64,000 nt of DNA. Source: Lachnospiraceae bacterium. GTDB taxonomy: Bacteria > Bacillota > Clostridia > Lachnospirales > Lachnospiraceae. The position numbers and the translations under genes are program-made. Where the stretch lies: assembly GCA_015057555.1 (NCBI GenBank), contig SVEC01000002.1, positions 176,362 to 240,361 of the forward strand. Direction: 5' to 3'. Positions within the stretch are counted from its first letter, which is position 1. The number at the start of each line of letters is the position of its first letter. The notes below the pieces were generated by a model that was not told where the DNA came from, ran no database searches, and saw only the letters and a list, made by a program, of their open reading frames with translations. This document shows, in pieces, positions 46,001 to 54,287 of the stretch.

Positions 46001-46842
46001 GCCATAAGAGCTATATCCATAAGACATACAAATTTATCGTCTCTGCCAGCATTAATATCAGCTGCAGTTTCAACATATCTATCATAGGTTGAAGAAATCA
46101 TATCATTGTAATAGCCCTCATCAAAACTAACATCAGTAAGCTCTGTAGAGAAGGTAGTATGACGACAGTGATCAGACCAATAAGTGTCGAGAACTCTAAT
46201 CTCTGTCATAGATGGATCTCTATCTTCTTCATTTTTAAAGTAATTCTGAATATGAAGGAAATCCTTAAATGTCATAGCAAGACCAAGTGAATCATATAAC
46301 TCCTTAAGATTGCTCTCTGACATATCCTTAAATCCATCGAAGATAATAACATCAGCTGGCTCATCAAATACAGTAACTAGTGTTTCTGGCTTTGCCTCAT
46401 CAGCAACCCTTGAGTCTACAGGGTTAACCACATATTCCTTTATAGCATCAAGTTGCTCTGGAGTAATATCTCCATCTATCACATAAGTCGTAGCTGACTT
46501 GATAAGTGGCTCCTCGTTCTCATTAAGAAGTTTAACACACTGCTCAGCAGAATCAGCTCTCTGATCAAACTGTCCTGGAAGGTACTCCATAGAAAAATAC
46601 ACCTGACCAGCCTCCACTGGGAATGACTCCTCGTATACTACATCAATTGGTGGTTCTGAGAAAACTGTTACCTTAGCCTTCTCATAGGTGTCATCTGACA
46701 CACCCTCCATGTCGTAGCGAACAAGCTCTCTTACAGCATTTGCCTTAATGCCTAAGTAGTCCTTAATCTGCTGCTTAAGCTCAGTAGCTCTAACAGCGTA
46801 GTCGCTTTTCTTTTCAACGTAGATTCTTCTAACCTTGCTCAT
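43054..46842 (-). CDS. purL: Phosphoribosylformylglycinamidine synthase, single-chain form
   Basis: Fourth step of purine synthesis, making FGAM from FGAR, ATP and glutamine. At 1262 residues it is the long form with PurS-like N-terminal part, two synthase halves (HNHPTEIEPFGGAATCLGGAIRDP; GGKDSMSGSF) and a C-terminal glutaminase domain (PGTNCEYDSLRAF; nucleophile Cys in GICNGFQALI; SHGEGRF). The start is ATG 46842 after AAGGAGG; the TTG at 46860 lies before that site. No other pur gene is adjacent, so it is a separate unit. Confidence 0.98.
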   Translation of the reverse strand: MSKVRRIYVEKKSDYAVRATELKQQIKDYLGIKANAVRELVRYDMEGVSDDTYEKAKVTVFSEPPIDVVYEESFPVEAGQVYFSMEYLPGQFDQRADSAEQCVKLLNENEEPLIKSATTYVIDGDITPEQLDAIKEYVVNPVDSRVADEAKPETLVTVFDEPADVIIFDGFKDMSESNLKELYDSLGLAMTFKDFLHIQNYFKNEEDRDPSMTEIRVLDTYWSDHCRHTTFSTELTDVSFDEGYYNDMISSTYDRYVETAADINAGRDDKFVCLMDIALMAMKALRKAGKLEDMEISDEINACSIVVPVEIDGVTEEWLVSFKNETHNHPTEIEPFGGAATCLGGAIRDPLSGRSYVYQAMRVTGAADPTVSLKDTMKGKLPQRKIVKVAAAGYSSYGNQIGLATGHVNEIYHPNYVAKRMEIGAVMGAAPRRAVKRLNSDPGDIIILLGGRTGRDGCGGATGSSKAHTESSIETCGAEVQKGNAPTERKIQRLFRREEVASLIKKCNDFGAGGVSVAIGELAAGLKVDLDKVPKKYAGLDGTELAISESQERMAIVIDPKDVDTMMKYANEENLEAVAVATVTEEPRLVLSWRGKEIVNLSRAFLDTNGAHQETAVKVAMPSKEDNYFNDKAEVKNVKETWLNTLADLNVCSQKGLVEMFDSSIGAGTVTMPYGGKYQLSPTQTMIAKLPVLRGKTNTVTMMSYGLDPYLSTWSPYHGSVYAVLHSVAKIAASGGDVSKIRLTFQEYFERLGNDPYRWGKPLAALLGAFDAQMGLGLPSIGGKDSMSGSFNDIDVPPTLCSFAVDVADYMDVVTTELKEAGNVLLKVDIKKDEFDKPDYANVLETYAALLKDIKDGKIESAYAVGFGGIIEAVSKMAFGNKLGVHIIDGVTKDELVAKDYGSIIIEVKPENESKLAVPATVIGGVKASATFTYGDAVVTMEEALAAWTNTLEKVFPTESGVEQNDKINDELKIEDGIVKSPIYDGGSILIAKNKIAKPKVFIPVFPGTNCEYDSLRAFENAGAEVETIVFKNQNPQDIRDSVDAFTKAISQSQIIMFPGGFSAGDEPDGSGKFIATAFRNAKISEEVMKLLNERDGLALGICNGFQALIKLGLVPYGEIIPQTDDSPTLAMNSIGRHQSKMVYTKVVTNKSPWLKKAELGGVYTVPISHGEGRFVASKEWIEKLFANGQVATQYVDMNGNPTMDEYFNVNGSYYAIEGITSPDGRVLGKMAHSERRGTAVAVNIYGDQDQKIFESGVEYFS

Positions 46843-46903
46843 ATTTGTCCTCCTTAGCAATTCATCATATGAATTGAATTGTAAATCAAAATAATGCTAC
46901 TTT

Positions 46904-46932
46904 ATAATACCTATAAATACAAAAAAAGGCAA
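46904..46932 (-). promoter_or_regulatory. Promoter of purL
   Basis: TTGCCT (46932-46927) and TATTAT (46909-46904) on the minus strand, 17-base spacer. The leader of about 55 bases has no purine-riboswitch-like fold that I can see. Confidence 0.45.
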
Positions 46933-46957
46933 CCCTAAAAGCTAAATTTTTAAACAT

Positions 46958-46985
46958 AAAAAATGGACAACTAAATAGTTGCCCA
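46958..46985 (-). terminator. Terminator of the cheY-like gene
   Basis: GG-A-CAACTA (46965-46973) pairs with TAGTTG-C-CC (46976-46984), followed by ATTTTTTATG on the minus strand. Confidence 0.75.
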
Positions 46986-46996
46986 TTCTTATAATA

Positions 46997-47359
46997 CTAT
47001 GCTTCTAATACGTTCTTAATAACTCTCTTTATCTCATCAGCATCAAATGGCTTTGCAATAAACTCTGCGGCACCACTCTGAACAGCCTCAAGCATATTAT
47101 GCTGCTGACCTGCCGCTGAAACCATAATAACCTTAGCCTCTGGGAAATCTCCCTTAATCTTCTTAAGGGACTCAACACCTGTCATAACCGGCATTGTAAT
47201 ATCCATAGTTACAAGATCCGGCTTCAACTCTACATACTTATCGTAGCCCTCCTGACCATTTACAGCCTCGCCTACAATCTCATATCCCTCTCCCTCTAAG
47301 AGACCCTTTAAAATTCTTCTTGATGTTCTTGAATCATCTACTATCAAAATCTTTGCCAT
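46997..47359 (-). CDS. CheY-like single-domain response regulator
   Basis: The 120-residue receiver domain has the acidic pair D8-D9, the phosphorylation site D53 in VTMDITMP, the Ser in MVSAAG and the Lys in AKPFDADE. It has no output domain. The start is ATG 47359; the frame open to 47380 begins in the GGGAGG ribosome binding site, which lies 13 bases before the ATG, a long spacing. It follows a CheX-like gene by 22 bases, so phosphatase and substrate are probably made together, for chemotaxis or another response. Confidence 0.93.
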   Translation of the reverse strand: MAKILIVDDSRTSRRILKGLLEGEGYEIVGEAVNGQEGYDKYVELKPDLVTMDITMPVMTGVESLKKIKGDFPEAKVIMVSAAGQQHNMLEAVQSGAAEFIAKPFDADEIKRVIKNVLEA

Positions 47360-47381
47360 AGCTTTTATAAATCCTCCCAAT

Positions 47382-48272
47382 TTAATTAATGCTCCACTTT
47401 GTTTCCATACAGATAACGATGTCTGCTCTCTGCTCCTGTATGAAACATGGAAGCATAAACATCATACCCTCTGTACTGATTGTTGTATCATCTACATACA
47501 TATTCGGTGGAAGCATATCAATCTTAACTTCCTCCTGACTAAGCTTAGAACCGAAAAGACCATTACTAACGTTAATAAACTCACAAACTGCGTCAAGACA
47601 ATCCTCATCTATAGCGGCAAACTCTTCCTTACCATAGGTCTCACCGATAACCTTATTACCCTGTCCACAAATACCTATGAACAATTCATAATCACCAGTA
47701 AAGCACTGACTAGCAATATACTTTGTGGTATATGTATTAATTCGCTCTATCCTCTCAAAACGTACCTTGTTATCAACAAATCTTACAACATTTCTAGCCA
47801 TAAGAGCTATATAATCTCTAACAATCGGTGGTACTGAAGCATCCTTTATAAACACAGGAATAATCTTATCAATATCAGAACTCTTAAGAGCATCTATCTC
47901 AAGTGCTGTAAGTCTTTCTGACTTCTTATAATGATTAAGATGCTTCTGAATATCCTCTAAGGTAAGAAGCTCTCTCTCAACAAGCTCCTGAACAAAAATC
48001 AAATATGAATCTCCCTGCTTCTTAAGAAGAGCCATAACCTGGTCCTCTGTAAGATATCCCTTACTGATAGCAATATCACCAAATCTTGCATCCTGCATAG
48101 CCTGAAGCTGATTAACCTCATCAGCCTGTGCCACAGTCATAAAGCCTTCATTAACAGCAAGTAATCCCATCTTTACTCTAGCTGTTCTACTTTTCTCTAT
48201 AATGTCCACATATTGCTCAGTTGTAAGTACCCCAACATCTTGCAAATACTTTCCAAAATATACACCAAACAT
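47382..48272 (-). CDS. Two-part protein: GspE-N-like repeats plus CheX-like domain
   Basis: The 296-residue product has an N-terminal region (about 1-125) with repeats of the type G-x2-L-x3-G-x-(L/M)-(T/S)-x2-Q (FGKYLQDVGVLTTEQ; GLLAVNEGFMTVAQ; DIAISKGYLTEDQ), as in MshEN/GspE N-terminal domains, some of which bind c-di-GMP. The C-terminal part (about 145-296) resembles CheX/CheC phosphatases (DAVCEFINVSNGLFGSKL). It precedes a CheY-like gene. Binding of c-di-GMP is a guess. AAGGAGG precedes the ATG. Confidence 0.78.
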   Translation of the reverse strand: MFGVYFGKYLQDVGVLTTEQYVDIIEKSRTARVKMGLLAVNEGFMTVAQADEVNQLQAMQDARFGDIAISKGYLTEDQVMALLKKQGDSYLIFVQELVERELLTLEDIQKHLNHYKKSERLTALEIDALKSSDIDKIIPVFIKDASVPPIVRDYIALMARNVVRFVDNKVRFERIERINTYTTKYIASQCFTGDYELFIGICGQGNKVIGETYGKEEFAAIDEDCLDAVCEFINVSNGLFGSKLSQEEVKIDMLPPNMYVDDTTISTEGMMFMLPCFIQEQRADIVICMETKWSIN

Positions 48273-48306
48273 TTATATTACCTCCTTGTAACACACAATT
48301 TAATTA

Positions 48307-48335
48307 ATTATAACTAATTACAACAAAAAAATCAA
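48307..48335 (-). promoter_or_regulatory. Promoter of the CheX-like / CheY-like unit
   Basis: TTGATT (48335-48330) and TATAAT (48312-48307) on the minus strand, 17-base spacer, 35 bases before the start codon. Confidence 0.7.
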
Positions 48336-48407
48336 CAATTATTAGTTATTAATAACCAAAAATAGGTTGAATTATAACTATTTTTGTCTATATTTGCTTA
48401 ATTTTAA

Positions 48408-48436
48408 TTGAATTGTCATTTGTTTTCATATATAAT
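48408..48436 (+). promoter_or_regulatory. Promoter of the GGDEF-EAL gene
   Basis: TTGAAT (48408-48413) and TATAAT (48431-48436), 17-base spacer. A 9-bp inverted repeat CAAAAATAG / CTATTTTTG (48357-48386) lies just upstream, between this and the divergent promoter. Confidence 0.7.
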
Positions 48437-48492
48437 AAAGGTGGTGTTGTTTTCACAAAAATCAATATATTAAAATATTACGGAGAATAACT

Positions 48493-50934
48493 ATGTCAAT
48501 CAAAAAATCCTTGCGATTATCTATAATATTACTAGCATCTTTACCTCTGGTATTTCTAACTGTACTTATGTACTCTTCCACCAGAAGCAAATACCTAGAG
48601 CTAGCTAAAAACTCTGCTGAAAATATGGCAACCAGTTATGCGGATGGTTTCCATGCACAGCTAGAAGTTCAGGTTTCCGAGGCCGAGGGGTTGGCTCGAA
48701 CAGTAGCCATCCAAAGTCTTCTTCTAGAAAGCAAAAATGGCATTTCTCTAGGTTCCTCATCTAGCTATTATCCACAGGTAATGCAAAGTCTAGAGGAGGC
48801 TGTATTTAACTTCGAAGGACATATCACCTACTACATATATGATATCAACGGATACTTTATAGCAACAACCAGCGATGATACATCCACTATGGTTGACTGG
48901 CAGGAGTATATGAATATCGAAGTAACGGATATCACAGAAACCGAAATAATGAGTGCTTCTAACATTAATAAGAACACAAATAGTATAGAGGTTTTAACCC
49001 CTGTAATGGTGAAGGATGATGTTATAGGTTTAATAAGAGCTAATATTTCCTCCGATTACTTCGGTTCATTCCTTTCTACCTCTGGTGATACCTTTGTACT
49101 TACTGACGACGGTTCTACTCTGTTTAATACTGTTGGATTTTCAAAGGATAAATACATGAGTGAAGAAGCCCAAAAAGCAATGCAGTCCCCTAATGAAAAG
49201 GGATATATCAGTAAAGGAGCTTCCTTTAATCAAATATATGGATATTGTAAAATCTCAGATCATAATTGGATATACGTCATCAAGCAGGAAGGAACCGAAT
49301 ATCAAAAGATATTATCCTCTCTTCCTATAACCTTGATTATAACATTATTTATAATCCTATTGATCTCTGTACATATAAGTAATATTCTTGCTCACAAATA
49401 TACAGAACCAATTATTACCTTAAAAGATAATATGACTGAGGCTGCTGCTGGCAATCTGGATTTAAAGTGCGATATAGATTCAGATGATGAATTCGGTGAA
49501 CTTTCAGATATGTTCAATAATATGATGAACATTATTTCTACAAACTACAATCAGTTAAATGAATCAAAGAAGCAGCTTGAAGCAAATGAGTTAGAATTAA
49601 AAAAGAACTACGCACACATAGAACAGCTGGCATACCACGATGGTTTAACAGGACTATACAACAGAGTTGCATTTATGAAGTTTGCGTATGACATCCTTCA
49701 TAACAATGGCTCCCAGCTTTCAGCAAGACATGCCATCTTCTTCTTAGATTTGGATAACTTTAAAAATGTAAATGATACTTTAGGTCACGACTATGGCGAC
49801 ATTCTTCTTAAACAGGTTGCTATGAGACTTAATTCAACTATTGAACTCAACGATTTACTTGCCAGAACAGGAGGAGACGAATTCCTTATATTAAAATCCT
49901 CCTACACAACAGTAGATGAGTTAGACGCATATGCTAATAAGCTCGTTAATGTTATCAGAGAACCATACAACCTAGATGGAGAAACTGCCAGTGTTTCACT
50001 TAGTGTTGGAATTGCACTCTTCCCTAGAGATGGTCTTACAACCAGTGAGCTTATTAAGAATTCTGATATTGCTATGTATAATGCTAAGACCTCAGGTAAA
50101 AATAGTTATAGATTCTTTAACAGTTATATGGAAGACGATGTCAATAGACGTAATGATTTGGTTGATATATTATCAAAGGTTATCGAAAACAACGAGGTAT
50201 TCCTACACTATCAGCCACAGGTAAATGTTAGCACAGGTCAAATCACAGGCTTTGAAGCACTTATGAGAATAGAATCAGAATTGGCCGGCTTTATTCCACC
50301 TTCTGAATTTATCCCTATAGCTGAGGATAGTGGATTGATTAACCAATTAGGTGAATGGGCTCTTTACGAGGCCTGCTCCTTTAACCAAAAGCTTATTGAA
50401 CTAGGATATGACGACCTAAGAGTTTCTGTAAATGTTTCCACTACACAGCTTCAGGATACCAGACTTATGCAAGCCATAAAATCAATACCAGAAAAAACTG
50501 GAATGTCTCTTAATCATTTAGAGATAGAAATAACCGAAAGCGTATTGATGAACTCCTTAGAACATAACCTTCAGCTTATTAACGAAATCAAAAAGCTGGG
50601 GGCATCTATAGCACTTGATGATTTCGGAACAGGATATTCATCATTCAACTACCTTACACAGATACCAATCGATACCCTAAAAATAGACAAATCCTTTATC
50701 GACGGAATCTGTAGTAATGAAAAGGATCGTTGTATTGCAGACTCAATTATTTCTCTGGCACACAAGATGAATATCTCAGTTGTTGCCGAAGGCGTAGAGG
50801 ATGTAAATCAGTTAAAAATCCTTCAGCAACAGTTCTGCGATACCTTACAAGGATATCTCTTTTCTAAGCCGGTTAACTCTAGCCAGTTTATAGAGCTATT
50901 AGACAAAACAAAAAAAGCATTAAATACAAAATAA
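48493..50934 (+). CDS. Membrane GGDEF-EAL protein with extracellular Cache-like sensor
   Basis: The 813-residue product has a first membrane helix (about 8-27), an extracellular sensor region (about 30-275, Cache-like), a second membrane helix (about 277-298), HAMP-like linker (about 300-355), a GGDEF domain (about 375-535; ARTGGDEFLIL) and an EAL domain (about 550-805; FEALMRI, EITES, DDFGTGYSSF, VAEGVED). Catalytic residues of both output domains are present, so it could make or degrade c-di-GMP. The RxxD inhibition site is absent. CGGAG precedes the ATG. Confidence 0.94.
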   Translation: MSIKKSLRLSIILLASLPLVFLTVLMYSSTRSKYLELAKNSAENMATSYADGFHAQLEVQVSEAEGLARTVAIQSLLLESKNGISLGSSSSYYPQVMQSLEEAVFNFEGHITYYIYDINGYFIATTSDDTSTMVDWQEYMNIEVTDITETEIMSASNINKNTNSIEVLTPVMVKDDVIGLIRANISSDYFGSFLSTSGDTFVLTDDGSTLFNTVGFSKDKYMSEEAQKAMQSPNEKGYISKGASFNQIYGYCKISDHNWIYVIKQEGTEYQKILSSLPITLIITLFIILLISVHISNILAHKYTEPIITLKDNMTEAAAGNLDLKCDIDSDDEFGELSDMFNNMMNIISTNYNQLNESKKQLEANELELKKNYAHIEQLAYHDGLTGLYNRVAFMKFAYDILHNNGSQLSARHAIFFLDLDNFKNVNDTLGHDYGDILLKQVAMRLNSTIELNDLLARTGGDEFLILKSSYTTVDELDAYANKLVNVIREPYNLDGETASVSLSVGIALFPRDGLTTSELIKNSDIAMYNAKTSGKNSYRFFNSYMEDDVNRRNDLVDILSKVIENNEVFLHYQPQVNVSTGQITGFEALMRIESELAGFIPPSEFIPIAEDSGLINQLGEWALYEACSFNQKLIELGYDDLRVSVNVSTTQLQDTRLMQAIKSIPEKTGMSLNHLEIEITESVLMNSLEHNLQLINEIKKLGASIALDDFGTGYSSFNYLTQIPIDTLKIDKSFIDGICSNEKDRCIADSIISLAHKMNISVVAEGVEDVNQLKILQQQFCDTLQGYLFSKPVNSSQFIELLDKTKKALNTK

Positions 50935-50940
50935 TACCCA

Positions 50941-50981
50941 AAATAGCAGATGGCATATATACGCCACCTGCTATTTTTATT
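50941..50981 (+). terminator. Terminator between GGDEF-EAL and patatin genes
   Basis: AAATAGCAG-A-TGGC (50941-50954) pairs with GCCA-C-CTGCTATTT (50963-50976), followed by TTATTTTTC. It overlaps the stop end of the convergent patatin gene by design and may act both ways. Confidence 0.8.
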
Positions 50982-51852
50982 TTTCTGCTAAGAATACTTT
51001 AATTTCCTCAAGCTTTGTATTTGCATCTTGTCTACCCAAATTATACATATACTGCAGTTTTTCCTTATCACGTTCTAATCTACCAATCTTGTACTCTATA
51101 GATGGTCTGATAATCAAGGCTTCACCTTGTCTTTCGTACTCTTCTACTCGCCACAATGATTTGTTATAATCATCATGTCTATTAAGATTTGCTTGAACAA
51201 AATCAGGATATTTTTTATATCTAAGCCTAAGCAACTTTGCAGTGGACGAAGGGCGTTTTACATACCCTGCAGGTCTAGTCAACACTACAATATTCTTCTT
51301 ATAACCTATACTACGAAAGTAATCTACAGGTATACTATCACTACATCCACCATCTAAAAGCTTCTTACCACCCTTATAAACAATCTTCGAAACAAGAGGT
51401 AATGAAGCCGACGCTCTCATATAATCCATTTCTTCTCTGAAATCTGTACATCTAATATACTCCGGCTTACCAGTATCAACATTGGTACAGCATACATAAA
51501 ATGGAACCTTTGCTGCATTTTCCTGAAACTTATCATAGTCATATACATCAAGCTTATTTGGAAGCTCATCATAACAAAACTTTTCATTAAATATATTGCC
51601 GGTCTTAAGCCATGATTTCATACTTACATATCTATCATCGTTAATATATTTTAAATTATATCTTAAGCCTCGTCCATATTGCTCTGACATGTAGGAGCAG
51701 CCAAAAACTGCACCTGCAGATACACCTATTACTGCATCTGCAAAAAGCTTTTCCTTCATAAGTACATCCAATACTCCTGTAGTGTACATACCACGCATTC
51801 CACCACCTTCAAGTACTAAACCTACCTTCTCGTCTCTTTTAACTATATCCAT
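50977..51852 (-). CDS. Patatin-like phospholipase
   Basis: The 291-residue cytoplasmic protein has the oxyanion loop EGGGMRG (15-21), the nucleophile elbow GVSAG (Ser45) and the catalytic Asp in LLDGGCSDSIP. It is of the RssA/YjjU type and probably hydrolyses lipid acyl esters. AGGGA precedes the ATG. It is convergent with the GGDEF-EAL gene and lies in the same direction as the antiporter gene upstream, which has its own terminator. Confidence 0.92.
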   Translation of the reverse strand: MDIVKRDEKVGLVLEGGGMRGMYTTGVLDVLMKEKLFADAVIGVSAGAVFGCSYMSEQYGRGLRYNLKYINDDRYVSMKSWLKTGNIFNEKFCYDELPNKLDVYDYDKFQENAAKVPFYVCCTNVDTGKPEYIRCTDFREEMDYMRASASLPLVSKIVYKGGKKLLDGGCSDSIPVDYFRSIGYKKNIVVLTRPAGYVKRPSSTAKLLRLRYKKYPDFVQANLNRHDDYNKSLWRVEEYERQGEALIIRPSIEYKIGRLERDKEKLQYMYNLGRQDANTKLEEIKVFLAEK

Positions 51853-51893
51853 ATATATTCCCTTTTCTATAAAGCAAATTATAGTTTTTAAAA

Positions 51894-51920
51894 GCTTCCC
51901 GTAGATAAAACACGGGAAGC
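51894..51920 (-). terminator. Terminator of the HD-Lrp-antiporter operon
   Basis: GCTTCCCGT (51894-51902) pairs with ACGGGAAGC (51912-51920), 9-base loop, followed by TTTTAAAAACT on the minus strand. Confidence 0.75.
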
Positions 51921-51960
51921 CTCTTAGATTTAAATCATATTTTCTAGAATTAAAATCACA

Positions 51961-53001
51961 TTATGAATAATTCATTATAAGTATATATGCAAAATATACT
52001 GCATAACATACAAGCATTATAATACCACCAGTTCTGTTAAGCTCTCTCTTCTTATTAAGAACACAAACAAACAACAATACTGCCGCTGCTATAGCAACCA
52101 CTGTATCCTTAATAAACTCTGCAGCAAATGCTACAGGAGTTATAAGTGCTGATACACCTACCACAAAAAGTATATTGAAGATATTACTTCCTACAATATT
52201 ACCGATTGCAATATCAACCTTACCTCTTTTTGCAGCTGTAGCTGAGGTAACAAGTTCTGGAAGACTTGTTCCAAATGCAACTATAGTAAGACCTATTAAT
52301 CTTGGACTCATACCACACTTCTCGGCCACGTAGCTTGCAGCGTCAACAGTTACATTGCTTCCGATAACTATACAAACTATACCTATTACAACAAAGATAA
52401 GTAGCTTTAGCATAGTATCCTTCTCACCAACAACTGTAGTCTCATCATCAGAGCTACCATTCTTAGCCTGCTTAACCAAATAAACCATAAATATAGCCAT
52501 TAAGCCACAGAGAATCAAACCATCCACAAAAGAAATAACATTACCATTAATACCCATAATAAGAAGAATTACAGTTATTAAAATTACCCATGGTATCTCA
52601 ATTGCAAATGTATTCTTCTTTATAGGTAGTGCGGCTACACAAGCTGTCACACCTAGTATAAGAAGAATATTCATAATATTACTTCCAACAACATTACCAA
52701 CAGTAATACCGGCATTATCAGAAAGAGCTGCCTTTATACTAACCGCCGCCTCAGGAAGAGAAGTTCCAAATGCTACAATAGTGAGTCCTATAACCATCTG
52801 TGGTATATTGAACTTAGTAGCTATCTTAGATGCTCCATCTACGAATACATCAGCACCCTTGATAAGCATATAAAAACCTGCAACAATAAGTATCATATTA
52901 AATACTAGATAAATCGCACCTGATGTAGGCACAACATTTAAATATGAAAGTGCAACCAAAAGCACTACTATACTTCCTATAATAACATTTTTCTTGTTCA
53001 T
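51961..53001 (-). CDS. Calcium/sodium antiporter (YrbG-like)
   Basis: CaCA-superfamily exchanger of 346 residues with about ten membrane helices and the two conserved alpha repeats: GLTIVAFGTSLPEAAVS with GNVVGSNIMN, and GLTIVAFGTSLPELVTS with GNIVGSNIFN. It moves Ca2+ (or K+) against Na+ or H+. It starts 3 bases after the Lrp-type gene and is the last gene of an HD-Lrp-antiporter operon. GGAGG precedes the ATG. Confidence 0.94.
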   Translation of the reverse strand: MNKKNVIIGSIVVLLVALSYLNVVPTSGAIYLVFNMILIVAGFYMLIKGADVFVDGASKIATKFNIPQMVIGLTIVAFGTSLPEAAVSIKAALSDNAGITVGNVVGSNIMNILLILGVTACVAALPIKKNTFAIEIPWVILITVILLIMGINGNVISFVDGLILCGLMAIFMVYLVKQAKNGSSDDETTVVGEKDTMLKLLIFVVIGIVCIVIGSNVTVDAASYVAEKCGMSPRLIGLTIVAFGTSLPELVTSATAAKRGKVDIAIGNIVGSNIFNILFVVGVSALITPVAFAAEFIKDTVVAIAAAVLLFVCVLNKKRELNRTGGIIMLVCYAVYFAYILIMNYS

Positions 53002-53004
53002 CTT

Positions 53005-53454
53005 TTATTCCTCCGGTAATACACAAAATACGTCCTTAATTGTTTTAAGTACAAAGTGAGTTTCAGTCTTGCTTACGCCTTTACAGCACTTTATCTCTCT
53101 ATAAACCTGCTCTAAGCCTTCCTTAGAGTCTGTGATAATCTGTAGAACGAAATCATACACTCCTGTCTGATAGAAGCAGGATACAATATGCTGATTCTTC
53201 TCAACCATCTCTATAAATTCCTTGTTATAATCAGGGTGTTCTAAGCTAACCTCCATAAGAGCCACTACATTATTGCCTAGCTTTTCCTGGTCTAGCTCTA
53301 TGGTATATCCCTTTATAATTCCACTTGACTCAAGCTTTTTAATTCTTTCAATTACCGCTGACACTGAAAGATTAATCTCTTCACTTATGGCTGATGCAGT
53401 AAGTCTTGCGTTCCTTTTAAGACAATTTAAAATTTTTATATCTATCTTATCCAT
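53005..53454 (-). CDS. Lrp/AsnC-family regulator
   Basis: The 149-residue product has an N-terminal helix-turn-helix (DKIDIKILNCLKRNARLTASAISEEINLSVSAVIERIKKLE, residues 2-42) and a C-terminal ligand-binding RAM domain (about 65-145). Such regulators respond to amino acids. Its start overlaps the end of the HD gene by 13 bases; GGAGA lies inside that gene. It may control the antiporter that follows. Confidence 0.93.
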   Translation of the reverse strand: MDKIDIKILNCLKRNARLTASAISEEINLSVSAVIERIKKLESSGIIKGYTIELDQEKLGNNVVALMEVSLEHPDYNKEFIEMVEKNQHIVSCFYQTGVYDFVLQIITDSKEGLEQVYREIKCCKGVSKTETHFVLKTIKDVFCVLPEE

Positions 53455-54020
53455 TTTATAGTCTCCTTTACTTCTGAAGTATCATTTAAATCAATGGAAT
53501 TAAACACATCCAAATATTCTTGCTCAACCTGTCTCATGGTTCCTCTAAAGAAATCTGGTGTGGCAGCCACATAAGGTGCTTCCTCTAAAAGCTTCTCTCC
53601 TGAAAACTCTAAAAACTCATGATAAAGCATAGCATCATCGATTATCTTAACCATCTTCTTCTCATATTCGGTAAGGGGACCTCCTAAAAACTTCTCATAT
53701 ATAACATTAGAAAGCCTTTCCTCTATAATTTGATATTCCTCCAGATACTGCTTTACAGGTCTGGTAATATCTGAAATATACGCCTCACAAGCATCATGCA
53801 ATAAACAAGCCATCTTAACTCTTGCACTTTCTCTTCTTGCGCAAGCCTCCTCGTAGCAATTCAGACAATGAGCGCCTATAGAGTAGAATGATGAGTAATG
53901 CCCATTTGCCCTACATAGCATAGACAATGCATGTGCAATATCTTCAATATATACATCCTCAGCCACCGGACTAGTAGGTGTAAATTTCACCTTAGTATAC
54001 GTTAAAATATAATCAGGCAT
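53442..54020 (-). CDS. HD-domain hydrolase, YfbR-like
   Basis: The 192-residue product has the HD metal-binding pattern: His in IAHALSM, His in GHYSSFYSIGAHCLNC, and LLHDACEAYISDITRPVK, the YfbR/YedJ-type active site, with a late Asp in KIIDDAMLYHEF. Members dephosphorylate deoxynucleoside monophosphates. It is the first gene of the HD-Lrp-antiporter operon. GGAGA precedes the ATG. Confidence 0.88.
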   Translation of the reverse strand: MPDYILTYTKVKFTPTSPVAEDVYIEDIAHALSMLCRANGHYSSFYSIGAHCLNCYEEACARRESARVKMACLLHDACEAYISDITRPVKQYLEEYQIIEERLSNVIYEKFLGGPLTEYEKKMVKIIDDAMLYHEFLEFSGEKLLEEAPYVAATPDFFRGTMRQVEQEYLDVFNSIDLNDTSEVKETIKWIR

Positions 54021-54049
54021 ATTTCTTCTCCTATCATTGCATTAACACA

Positions 54050-54082
54050 AATAAGGGCTTCACCTATAGTGTAGCCCTTATT
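54050..54082. terminator. Terminator of the 49-residue membrane-protein gene
   Basis: Perfect 10-bp stem AATAAGGGCT (54050-54059) with AGCCCTTATT (54073-54082), 13-base loop. It is 4 bases past the stop codon of the small gene on the minus strand and upstream of the HD gene. Confidence 0.8.
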
Positions 54083-54085
54083 TAT

Positions 54086-54235
54086 TTAAAATGTAATGTC
54101 CCTCTTGCCACTAAGCAATCTTCCAGCATTAACAATCATAACCACACCTATACCAATACCCATAGCTATAGTTACAATTCCCATAACCAAATTACTTATT
54201 CCAACTGAATTTAATTTGTTATATAACCTTTCCAT
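54086..54235 (-). CDS. 49-residue single-helix membrane protein
   Basis: Too short for usual gene callers. GGAGG lies 10 bases before ATG 54235, and a perfect terminator follows the stop. The peptide begins MERLYNKLNSVGISN, has a glycine-rich membrane helix (LVMGIVTIAMGIGIGVVMIV, about 16-35) and ends NAGRLLSGKRDITF. It lies 52 bases after pyrE in the same direction. Function unknown; the good ribosome binding site, the helix and the terminator together support a real gene. Confidence 0.75.
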   Translation of the reverse strand: MERLYNKLNSVGISNLVMGIVTIAMGIGIGVVMIVNAGRLLSGKRDITF

Positions 54236-54287
54236 TAAAACTATACCTCCTTATTATTAATCCGTCTCCCCATTCGGTAAAAAAGGT

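Noticed and set aside
46843..46932. Purine riboswitch upstream of purL
   Set aside because: The leader is about 55 bases and lacks the three-stem fold of the purine riboswitch.
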